From: an uncultured SAR86 cluster bacterium
GTDB taxonomy: Bacteria > Pseudomonadota > Gammaproteobacteria > Magnimaribacterales > D2472
Reading direction: 5' to 3'
NCBI GenBank assembly: GCA_902594005.1
Contig: CACJKN010000007.1
Location: forward strand, 1-47,997
Length of the DNA: 47,997 nucleotides
Part shown: in pieces, positions 33,736-40,938 of the stretch
Numbering within the stretch: position 1 is the first letter of the stretch
How the letters are laid out: every line of letters starts with the position of its first letter
The notes under the pieces: generated by a model
What the model saw: the letters and a program-made list of their open reading frames with translations, nothing else
Database searches by the model: none
Told to the model about the DNA's origin: nothing
Position numbers and translations under genes: made by a program

Positions 33736-34839
33736 ATGAACGTTCTCATCACAGGTAGCAATGGGTTCATTGGTAAGAATCTAAAAATATCCCTAGAAAA
33801 GCTTAAGAGATTCAATATTATTGACTTCAATAGAGAGCATTCTGAAGAAGATCTATTAATTGCAGTAAAAAAAGCAGAGATTATTGTTCACCTTGCGGGA
33901 GAGAACAGACCCGAAAACAATGAAGCTTTTGAAGAAACAAATCATATGCTTACGAAAAAGATATGTAAATTTTGCAGTGAAAAAGATACTAAGACTCATA
34001 TAATTTTTTCATCTTCCATCCAAGCTGGAAATGATAGCCAATATGGCAAAAGTAAACTGGCGGCTGAGGAAGAATTATTAAAACTTAAAAATAACTCTGC
34101 GAATTTTGTAAATATTTTTAGGTTTCCTGGAGTCTTTGGTAAATGGTGTAAACCAAACTACAATTCAGTTGTAGCAACTTTTTGCAACAATGTTGCAAAC
34201 AATCTGCCAATAGAAATAAAAGATAAATCTAATAAACTTAATCTAGTTTATATCGATGATCTTGTAGATCAAATATTAGAAGTGATAAATTCTCCTTTGG
34301 ATGAGGTCTTTGTAGATACAAAGTCAGTACATCAAAAAACTCTAGGTGAAGTCGCTGAAATTATCAATTCTTTTAGAAAAAATAGAACTAAGTTGTATGT
34401 GGCCAATATGGAAGATTCTTTTATCAAGGCTTTATATGCAACCTATGTAACTTATTTACCCAAAGAAAATTTTTCTTATGACTTGATAAGTCATGAAGAT
34501 GAGAGGGGAGTTTTTGTAGAATTCTTAAAATCAAAACTTTTTGGTCAAGTTTCTTTTCTTACTTCAAATCCTGGAGTTACCAGAGGAGAACATTTTCATC
34601 ATACAAAACTTGAAAAGTTTTTAGTGATCAAGGGAAAAGCTAGGTTTAGATTCAGATCGTTAGACAATAATGAGAAATTTGAGATTTTTACAGATAATGA
34701 AAAGCTACAAGTTGTTGAAAGCATCCCGGGCTGGGCTCATGACATTACAAATGTTGGAGAAAATGAGATGATTGTTTTACTGTGGGCTAATGAAATTTTT
34801 GATGAGAAAAGGCCAGATACTTTCTCACACGAGGTATGA
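33736..34839 (+). CDS. fnlB: UDP-2-acetamido-2,6-dideoxy-hexulose reductase with cupin domain (FnlB/CapF/WbjC)
   Basis: Second enzyme of the FucNAc pathway. An N-terminal SDR domain (about residues 1-245; GSNGFIG, HLAGENRPENNEAF, YGKSKLAAEEEL, RFPGVFGKWCKPNYNS) is followed by a C-terminal cupin (about 255-367) with the metal-ligand stretch GVTRGEHFHHTKLEKF and IPGWAHDITNVG. This SDR-cupin fusion is diagnostic of CapF. In CapF the cupin holds zinc and assists epimerisation, while the SDR domain reduces C4. The ATG directly abuts the FnlA stop. Confidence 0.95.
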   Translation: MNVLITGSNGFIGKNLKISLEKLKRFNIIDFNREHSEEDLLIAVKKAEIIVHLAGENRPENNEAFEETNHMLTKKICKFCSEKDTKTHIIFSSSIQAGNDSQYGKSKLAAEEELLKLKNNSANFVNIFRFPGVFGKWCKPNYNSVVATFCNNVANNLPIEIKDKSNKLNLVYIDDLVDQILEVINSPLDEVFVDTKSVHQKTLGEVAEIINSFRKNRTKLYVANMEDSFIKALYATYVTYLPKENFSYDLISHEDERGVFVEFLKSKLFGQVSFLTSNPGVTRGEHFHHTKLEKFLVIKGKARFRFRSLDNNEKFEIFTDNEKLQVVESIPGWAHDITNVGENEMIVLLWANEIFDEKRPDTFSHEV

Positions 34840-34842
34840 AAG

Positions 34843-35973
34843 ATGAAAAAACTTAAAGTAATGTCAGTGGTAGGCACAAGGCCAGAAATAATCAGGCTTT
34901 CACAAGTAATGAAAAGACTCGATGAAACATGTGATCACACAATTGTTCATACAGGTCAAAATTATGACTTCGAATTAAATGAGATATTTTTTGAAGATCT
35001 AGAAATTAGAAAACCAGATTATTTTTTAGAATGCGCTGAAGATACTGCTTTAAAAACAATTGGATCTGTTCTGGCTAAAATGGATGACTTGCTAGATTCT
35101 AACCCTCAAGATGCAGTTTTAGTTTTAGGAGATACGAATAGCTGTATTTCACTTTTAGCAGCTAAAAGAAAAAGAATCCCAACATTTCATATGGAGGCAG
35201 GGAATAGATGTTTTGATATGAGGGTTCCCGAAGAAATAAATAGGAGGCTTGTTGATCATATTGCAGATATTAATTTACCATATAGCTCAATTGCTCGTGA
35301 CTATCTTCTAAGCGAGGGACTTCCAAAAGATTTAATAATTAAAACCGGAAGTCCTATGAAAGAGGTTTTGAACAAGAATTCTAAAAAAATAAATAATTCA
35401 AATATCCTTAATAAATATGGATTAGAAAGAGGAAATTTTTTCTTAGTCAGCGCTCATAGAGAAGAAAATATTGATAGCGAAAAGAATTTTTCAAAATTTG
35501 TGGGGGTTTTGGATGGATTAATAGAAGAATTTGAACTCCCAATAGTTGTATCTACCCACCCAAGGACAAAGAAAAGGATAGACTCTTTAGATAGAAAATT
35601 TGATAAGAGAATAAACTTTTCGAAACCAATGAGTTTTAGTGATTACAATAATCTTCAATTAAATGCCAAAGTCACACTATCAGATAGTGGAACAATTTCA
35701 GAGGAGTCATCAATACTTAATTTTCCTGCTCTTAACATAAGAGAAGCTCACGAAAGACCAGAGGCAATGGAGGAAGCTGCAGTAATTATGACTGGGATGA
35801 ATATTGAGAGAATTTCCCAATCAATTTCAATACTTGAAAAGCAAATGGACATATCAAACTCAACTCCTGCAAAGGTATTAGATTATGAAGTAGATAATGT
35901 CTCAGAAAAGATTTGTAGAATAATTCATAGCTATACAGACTATGTTAATCGAGTAATTTGGAAAAAATACTAA
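34843..35973 (+). CDS. fnlC: UDP-N-acetyl-L-fucosamine synthase (FnlC/CapG/WbjD, UDP-GlcNAc 2-epimerase family)
   Basis: Third enzyme of the pathway, inverting C2 to give UDP-L-FucNAc. The 376-residue GT-B-like epimerase has SVVGTRPEIIRLSQVM, VHTGQNYDFELNEIFF, VLGDTNSC, PTFHMEAGNRCFDMRVPEEINRR, SAHREENID and LSDSGTISEESSIL, with HERPEAMEEA near the C-terminus. The MEAGNRCFD pattern separates this clade from WecB. It lies 3 bases after fnlB and 3 bases before the WbuB-like transferase that should use its product. Confidence 0.95.
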   Translation: MKKLKVMSVVGTRPEIIRLSQVMKRLDETCDHTIVHTGQNYDFELNEIFFEDLEIRKPDYFLECAEDTALKTIGSVLAKMDDLLDSNPQDAVLVLGDTNSCISLLAAKRKRIPTFHMEAGNRCFDMRVPEEINRRLVDHIADINLPYSSIARDYLLSEGLPKDLIIKTGSPMKEVLNKNSKKINNSNILNKYGLERGNFFLVSAHREENIDSEKNFSKFVGVLDGLIEEFELPIVVSTHPRTKKRIDSLDRKFDKRINFSKPMSFSDYNNLQLNAKVTLSDSGTISEESSILNFPALNIREAHERPEAMEEAAVIMTGMNIERISQSISILEKQMDISNSTPAKVLDYEVDNVSEKICRIIHSYTDYVNRVIWKKY

Positions 35974-35976
35974 CTT

Positions 35977-37194
35977 ATGAGAGTTTTGTTAGTAACTCAT
36001 CATTTTTGGCCTGAAAATTTTAAAGTAAATGACTTGATTGATGGTCTTCTAGATAAAGGTCATGATGTAACAATTCTTACAGGAAAACCCAACTATCCTG
36101 AAGGAAAGATTTATCCTGAATTTAGAGATAATCCTCAAAAATTTAGAAAATTTAGAAGTGCGCAAATAAAGAGAGTTCCAGTTATCCCAAGAGGATCTTC
36201 AAGAATACAATTATTTCTGAACTATTTAAGTTTTTTATTTTCTTTATCCTTGCTTGGACCCTTTAAGACTAGAAAAAAAAAATTTGATTGCATATTAGTA
36301 TTTGCAGTTTCACCTATTTCAGTGGCAATACCCGCAATCTTAATTTCAAAACTGAGAAAAGTTCCAGTGCTTTTATGGGTTCTCGATCTATGGCCAGAAA
36401 CATTGATGGCCCTGGGATTTAAATCAAAGGGACTTCTAGGGTTTATTTCTCATGTAGTTAATTTTATTTATAAGCAGGCAGCCATAATTTTAGTGCCTTC
36501 AAAAGGAGCAGTAAAGAAAATTAAAGACGATTATAATCTTCAAAATAATGTATTTTTTTTCCCTGGTTGGGCTGAGGAACTATTTAATATAAATGAGGCA
36601 GGACAGCCAGTTATACCGCTTGAAAGTGATTGCTTTAATATTGTCTTCACTGGCAATATTGGAGAAGCTCAAGATTTCGGCTCACTTATTAAAGTTGCTA
36701 ACAAGTGCAAAGAAGTAAAAAGAATTAAATGGCACATTGTGGGAGATGGAAGGAAAAAATCCTGGTTAGATAAAAAGATTTTGGAAAATGGGTTAGATAA
36801 CACTATTTATACTCACGGCAGTTTTGATGTGAGTGAAATGCCAGCTCTTTTAGCAAACGCAGATGCTTTGTTATTGTCATTGAGAAATAATCCTATTTTT
36901 GAAATTACAATTCCAGGAAAATTTCAGACATATTGTTCCGCTAGAAAACCAATAATCAGTCTAGCTAAAGGAGAAGTAAACAACTTAGTTGATGATATTA
37001 ATGCTGGTGTAACAGGCGTATCTGACAATTTGGATGAATTTGCAAAAAAAATTATAGATTTATCTAAAATGCCAAATGATAAACTTGAGAAAATTGGGAA
37101 AAATGCATCATTATTTGCAAAAAGAGAATTTAATAGAGATCATCTTATAAATAAACTTGAAGACCACTTTAAACAAGCTACTTCAAAAAAATAA
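35977..37194 (+). CDS. wbuB: WbuB-like GT4 glycosyltransferase (probable FucNAc transferase)
   Basis: A 405-residue GT4 enzyme. It begins VTHHFWPENFKVNDLIDGL and TGKPNYPEGKIYPEF, stretches typical of WbuB, the L-FucNAc transferase encoded beside fnlABC in E. coli O26-type clusters. LWVLDLWPETLMALGF and a donor-site region VFTGNIGEAQDF, HIVGDGRKKSWL and ITIPGKFQTYCSARKP follow. Hydrophobic stretches around 75-125 suggest membrane association. An A10 run lies within the coding sequence at 36273-36282. Linkage to fnlABC is the main support for substrate. Confidence 0.85.
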   Translation: MRVLLVTHHFWPENFKVNDLIDGLLDKGHDVTILTGKPNYPEGKIYPEFRDNPQKFRKFRSAQIKRVPVIPRGSSRIQLFLNYLSFLFSLSLLGPFKTRKKKFDCILVFAVSPISVAIPAILISKLRKVPVLLWVLDLWPETLMALGFKSKGLLGFISHVVNFIYKQAAIILVPSKGAVKKIKDDYNLQNNVFFFPGWAEELFNINEAGQPVIPLESDCFNIVFTGNIGEAQDFGSLIKVANKCKEVKRIKWHIVGDGRKKSWLDKKILENGLDNTIYTHGSFDVSEMPALLANADALLLSLRNNPIFEITIPGKFQTYCSARKPIISLAKGEVNNLVDDINAGVTGVSDNLDEFAKKIIDLSKMPNDKLEKIGKNASLFAKREFNRDHLINKLEDHFKQATSKK

Positions 37195-37197
37195 ATA

Positions 37198-38388
37198 ATG
37201 AATATAGAAAATATAACTATTATTGGATCTGGCTATGTAGGTCTTGCTCTGGCAGTTTCATTGTCAAAAAAATATAGTATTTGCATTAATGATATTGATG
37301 AAGAAAAAGTAAATAAACTTAATCAGGGTCTCTCTCCTTTAGACGATGATGAATTTTTAGAGCAATTTAAAAATAGTAATCCTAAAATAATTGCAACAAA
37401 TTCAATCGAGAAAGCATTAAAAAAAACTCAATTAGTTTTTATATGTGTCCCAACAAATTTTGATGAGAAAGCAGGCTGCTTTGATACAACAATAATAGAG
37501 GGCTTGCTTGATGAGATATCAAGAAGTAAATCAAATCCTCTTATAGTTATCAAATCGACTCTACCAGTTGGATTTGTTGAAAAGCAAAATAAGATTTTTC
37601 AAGATCTCCAAATAATTTTTTCACCTGAATTTTTAAGAGAGGGTTCAGCAATTTCTGATTGTGAGGAGCCTTCAAGAATAATTTTAGGTGGCGACAGTAG
37701 CTTCAATCAATATGAAAAGATATTTGATGTTCTTCTCTCTGCTAAAAAATCAAAATTTGATACAACTACAAGAGTTATGAGCTCCTCAGAAGCCGAGGCT
37801 GTTAAATTATTTTCTAATACCTATCTAGCAATGAGAGTTGCATTTTTTAATGAGCTGGATAGTTTCTCCATTCAAAACTCTTTAAGTGCAAAGAATATAA
37901 TTGATGGGGTGTCTGATGATCAAAGAATAGGAGATCATTACAATAATCCATCTTTTGGATATGGTGGATATTGCCTTCCAAAAGATACTAAACAATTAAT
38001 TAGCGATTCCAAAGATTCTCCAAGCAAGCTTATTACTTCAATTGTCGAATCAAATCAAGAAAGGAAGAAGTTTTTAGCTGGTGAAGTAGCTAAAAAAGAA
38101 TTTAAAACTATTGGGGTCCACAGGATGATAATGAAAAAAGGCTCTTCAAATTTTAGGGAATCATCTATCTTAGATATTATTAACTTTCTTGATGAGCTTA
38201 ATAAGGAAGTAATTATTTATGAACCACTTTTAGATGACTCAACCTATTTGGGCAAATATACAGTTTTTGAAGACCAAGATATTTTTTTTCAAAGTTGTGA
38301 CATAGTTTTATCAAATAGGATTGAAGAAATACCAGAAAAATATTTAAATAAAATTTATACTCGAGATATTTTTAATACTGATAGATGA
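37198..38388 (+). CDS. ugd: UDP-glucose 6-dehydrogenase
   Basis: Oxidises UDP-glucose to UDP-glucuronate with two NAD. The Rossmann motif GSGYVG is at residues 10-15. The FICVPTNFDE, KSTLPVGF and SPEFLREG elements are typical, and the catalytic Cys259 lies in GYGGYCLPKDTKQL. At 396 residues it is of the short enteric/streptococcal type. Its product is the substrate of the UDP-glucuronate 4-epimerase at 6202. It overlaps pdxH by 4 bases. Confidence 0.95.
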   Translation: MNIENITIIGSGYVGLALAVSLSKKYSICINDIDEEKVNKLNQGLSPLDDDEFLEQFKNSNPKIIATNSIEKALKKTQLVFICVPTNFDEKAGCFDTTIIEGLLDEISRSKSNPLIVIKSTLPVGFVEKQNKIFQDLQIIFSPEFLREGSAISDCEEPSRIILGGDSSFNQYEKIFDVLLSAKKSKFDTTTRVMSSSEAEAVKLFSNTYLAMRVAFFNELDSFSIQNSLSAKNIIDGVSDDQRIGDHYNNPSFGYGGYCLPKDTKQLISDSKDSPSKLITSIVESNQERKKFLAGEVAKKEFKTIGVHRMIMKKGSSNFRESSILDIINFLDELNKEVIIYEPLLDDSTYLGKYTVFEDQDIFFQSCDIVLSNRIEEIPEKYLNKIYTRDIFNTDR

Positions 38389-38981
38389 TTGAATTTATAA
38401 ATTTAAATAGGTCCGAGCCTTATTGCATTTTTGAGGACTTATATAAAAAAGCAATTAATAAAAAACAAAAGCATATCGAGGCAATTGCAATAAGCTCAAT
38501 TGATGAAAAAATGAATTCACCTGATTCCAGATTCGTAAACTTAAAATATGTAATAAATGATGAGTGGATATTTTTTTCAAATTATGAAAGCCCCAAGGCA
38601 CAACAATTTTCTGAAAATTCTAATATTTCTTGTTTATTCTTTTGGGAAGAGATCAATGCACAGATAAGGATAAAAGCCAAAATAAGAAAAACTAAGGCTA
38701 ACATTTCTGATGAGCACTTTTCTAAAAGAAGTCAGCAAAAAAATGCATTAGCTATATCTTCAAGACAATCAAAAGAGATAGGAACTTACAACGAGGTTAA
38801 AAGAAATTTTGAGATCACTTTGAATAATAAAGATTTAATTCAAAGACCTCACTATTGGGGAGGCTTTAGTTTTACACCCAATTATTTTGAATTTTGGGAA
38901 GCAAACGAGTTTAGGTTAAATAAAAGAAAGGTCTTCGAATTAAATGATGGCAAGTGGATGAGCTCTATATTGCAGCCCTAG
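38385..38981 (+). CDS. pdxH: Pyridoxamine/pyridoxine 5'-phosphate oxidase family protein
   Basis: An FMN-dependent oxidase that makes pyridoxal 5'-phosphate. The 198 residues fit PdxH (about 200-220). Recognisable parts are SRFVNLKYV, WIFFSNYESPKAQQF (FMN-binding region), FFWEEINAQIRIKAKI and the C-terminal RPHYWGGFSFTPNYFEFWE with EFRLNKRKVF and a terminal LQP, the PNPOx C-terminal signature with its Arg. The sequence is diverged (NEFRLNKR for NRLHDR). The product PLP would serve PseC among others, but the location may simply mark the end of the glycan block. Confidence 0.88.
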   Translation: MIEFINLNRSEPYCIFEDLYKKAINKKQKHIEAIAISSIDEKMNSPDSRFVNLKYVINDEWIFFSNYESPKAQQFSENSNISCLFFWEEINAQIRIKAKIRKTKANISDEHFSKRSQQKNALAISSRQSKEIGTYNEVKRNFEITLNNKDLIQRPHYWGGFSFTPNYFEFWEANEFRLNKRKVFELNDGKWMSSILQP

Positions 38982-39121
38982 TTATTTTATTAAAACTCTT
39001 TGTGTATTTAAATATTTAGTTTAAAATCATTCCAAAAATTATGCATAAGTTAATAAATATTCTTAACACAAGTCTTTGTTCGTAATCTATGTATCTTAAA
39101 TTCATTATATTAACTCGGTAA
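38982..39121 (+). promoter_or_regulatory. Leader and promoter region of the infC operon
   Basis: A 140-base AT-rich gap between pdxH and infC with no gene. A weak promoter-like pair is TTGTGT (39000-39005) and TAAAAT (39022-39027) with a 16-base spacer. I see no terminator hairpin with a T-run and no Shine-Dalgarno sequence before infC. Confidence 0.3.
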
Positions 39122-39655
39122 ATTCTCATAGCTCGTCAAAGAAAACAATCAATTCCTATAAACGAACAGATTAAAGTATCTGAGGTCATGCTTATTGATT
39201 CTAAAGGGAAAAAGCATGGCATTATGCAAATTGAAAAAGCCCTTGAAAAGGCAAACAAGGATAACTTAGATTTAGTTCAAGTATCTCCTAAAGACTCTGA
39301 TCCAGTTGTATGCAAGCTATTGGATTATGGGAAATATGTCTTTGATAAGAAAAAAAATATTTCAAGCTCAAAATCAAAGGTTAGAAAAACATCCCTCAAA
39401 GAGATTAAATTTAGACCATCAACTGATACAGGCGACTACAATATTAAATTAAAAAAAATTAAAAGCTTTATTCTAAGTGGAAATAAGACTAAAATTAACG
39501 TCCGTTTTAGGGGCAGAGAGATTCTCAACAGTAATTTAGGCTTAGAACTCCTTAATAAGATAAGGGATGAATTAGCTGAAATATCGCAAGTTGATCAAGA
39601 GCCTTCTCTTGAAGGTAGGCAACTTCAGATGGTTCTTTCTCCCGTTAAGAAATAG
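39122..39655 (+). CDS. infC: Translation initiation factor IF-3, non-AUG start
   Basis: IF-3 binds the 30S subunit and polices start-codon choice. From the first in-frame ATG (39188) only 155 residues are encoded and the conserved N-terminal segment is lost. Reading upstream to the in-frame stop at 39119-39121 adds [19 protein letters not shown], which matches the IF-3 N-terminus (INEQI...). The start must therefore be ATT at 39122 or ATA at 39128, giving 177 or 175 residues, close to the E. coli 180. AUU starts underlie infC autoregulation in E. coli, so the same control is likely. Further motifs are [31 protein letters not shown] and [11 protein letters not shown]. Confidence 0.95.
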   Translation: MLIARQRKQSIPINEQIKVSEVMLIDSKGKKHGIMQIEKALEKANKDNLDLVQVSPKDSDPVVCKLLDYGKYVFDKKKNISSSKSKVRKTSLKEIKFRPSTDTGDYNIKLKKIKSFILSGNKTKINVRFRGREILNSNLGLELLNKIRDELAEISQVDQEPSLEGRQLQMVLSPVKK

Positions 39656-39665
39656 GAAAGTTATT

Positions 39666-39857
39666 ATGGGATATAAGTTAAAAAAACATTCCGGTGCTTC
39701 GAAGCGCTTTAAAAAGACTTCTAACTCGTTAAAGACTAGGAGTGCAAATAGAAATCATATTCTGTCCAAGCAAAGCACTAAAAGGAAAAGACATAATAGA
39801 GGTTTAAATAAATTATCTGGAACCACACTTAAAGTTGCTTCCAGCCTTTTAAGGTAA
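39666..39857 (+). CDS. rpmI: Large ribosomal subunit protein bL35
   Basis: A 63-residue very basic ribosomal protein: [17 protein letters not shown], then [19 protein letters not shown], the expected bL35 pattern. I use the ATG at 39666 with GGAAAG 5-10 bases upstream. An in-frame start at 39591 would lie within infC and add 25 unrelated residues. Most bL35 begin MPKMKT; here the start MGYKLKK is slightly different. It is in the universal infC-rpmI-rplT order, 10 bases after infC. Confidence 0.96.
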   Translation: MGYKLKKHSGASKRFKKTSNSLKTRSANRNHILSKQSTKRKRHNRGLNKLSGTTLKVASSLLR

Positions 39858-39862
39858 TTGTC

Positions 39863-40213
39863 ATGCCAAGAGTAACAAAATCATTAACAGCAAAGAAGAA
39901 ACATCTAAAAGTTCTTAAAGCTACCAAAGGTCATTACGGAGCCAGAAGCAGATTGTATAAGACTGCCAAACAATCCAATATAAAATCTCTTCAATACGCT
40001 TTTAGAGATAGAAAAAATAGAAAAAGAAGTTTCAGATCTCTTTGGATTTCAAGAATTAATGCTGCTGCAAGAGACTTTGGTTTAAGTTATTCAGTCTTTT
40101 TAAATGGCCTTAAAAAAAATAATATTCTATTGAATAGGAAAGTTCTATCTGAGATATCTATCTCTGATAGAAAAGCTTTTGAAGAGATAATTCAGATTGT
40201 AAAATCTGATTGA
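39863..40213 (+). CDS. rplT: Large ribosomal subunit protein bL20
   Basis: A 116-residue ribosomal protein that binds 23S rRNA early in assembly. It begins MPRVTKSLTAKKKHLKVLK, followed by AKGHYGARSRLYKTAKQ-like and YAFRDRKNRKRSFRSLWISRINAA segments, and ends with the usual globular domain (LNRKVLSEISI). Length matches the E. coli protein (118). It lies 5 bases after rpmI, and its stop overlaps the pheS start (TGATG). Confidence 0.97.
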   Translation: MPRVTKSLTAKKKHLKVLKATKGHYGARSRLYKTAKQSNIKSLQYAFRDRKNRKRSFRSLWISRINAAARDFGLSYSVFLNGLKKNNILLNRKVLSEISISDRKAFEEIIQIVKSD

Positions 40214-40938
40214 TGAGCCAGAATAAGAAGTTATTTCCAGACCTAGTTAAGGAACTTGGAACAATCCATCCGATCACTCAAATAAAAAGTGAAATCCTCA
40301 CGCTTCTTGAGAAAATAGGCTTCGACTCCATTGATGGCCCAGAAATTGAGACTGAGGAATATAACTTTGATATGTTAAATATTAAAAAAACTCATCCTGC
40401 AAGGCAAATGCATGATACTTTTTATGTTCAAAATAAAGATTTTGTTTTAAGAACACACACTTCACCAGTCCAAATTAGAGGGATGCTTGAACAAAAGCCA
40501 CCTATTGCTTTTTGTTCAGCAGGAAAGGTCTACAGAAAAGATGATGACTCTACTCATCTACCCATGTTTCATCAAGTCGAAGGTATTTATGTTGATGAAA
40601 ATGTGAACTTTACTCATTTGAAGAGCCTAATATACAAAATAGTTACATCTTTATTTGGTTCAAAAGTAAAGATCAGATTTAGACCTTCATATTTCCCTTT
40701 TACCGAGCCATCTGCAGAAGTAGACATACTTTATGAGGATAGCGACCAATGGCTTGAGATCTTAGGATGTGGCATTGTAAATCCTAAAGTCTTAGAAAAC
40801 TGCGATATAGATCCAAATAAATATAGTGGTTTAGCGTTTGGTCTAGGAGTAGAAAGAATGGCAATGCTAAGGTATGGAGTTTCTGATATCAGAGATTTCT
40901 ATAAATCCAATTTAGATTTTCTAAGGCAGTTTAAATGA
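40213..40938 (+). CDS. pheS: Phenylalanyl-tRNA synthetase alpha subunit, lacking the N-terminal coiled coil
   Basis: Catalytic subunit of class II PheRS. All class II motifs are present: TEEYNFDMLNIKKTHPAR, FVLRTHTSPVQIRGM, FCSAGKVYRKDDDSTHLPMFHQVEG (motif 2), FRPSYFPFTEPSAEVD, WLEILGCGIVNP and GLAFGLGVERMAMLRYG (motif 3). At 241 residues it is about 90 shorter than the usual ~330. It begins just before the segment GTIHPITQ that follows the coiled coil in E. coli. rplT, normal in length, directly abuts it, so no upstream coding room exists. I prefer the ATG at 40213 (TGATG with the rplT stop) over the in-frame TTG at 40210. It overlaps pheT by 4 bases. Confidence 0.96.
   Translation: MSQNKKLFPDLVKELGTIHPITQIKSEILTLLEKIGFDSIDGPEIETEEYNFDMLNIKKTHPARQMHDTFYVQNKDFVLRTHTSPVQIRGMLEQKPPIAFCSAGKVYRKDDDSTHLPMFHQVEGIYVDENVNFTHLKSLIYKIVTSLFGSKVKIRFRPSYFPFTEPSAEVDILYEDSDQWLEILGCGIVNPKVLENCDIDPNKYSGLAFGLGVERMAMLRYGVSDIRDFYKSNLDFLRQFK

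Noticed and set aside
5250-38981. Genomic-island attachment repeats or integrase around the glycan region
   Set aside because: I saw no copy of the tRNA-Leu 3' end at the far boundary and no integrase or transposase gene anywhere in the window.
39591-39665. Longer start for rpmI
   Set aside because: The extra 25 residues lie within infC and are not part of bL35; the ATG at 39666 has an upstream ribosome site.
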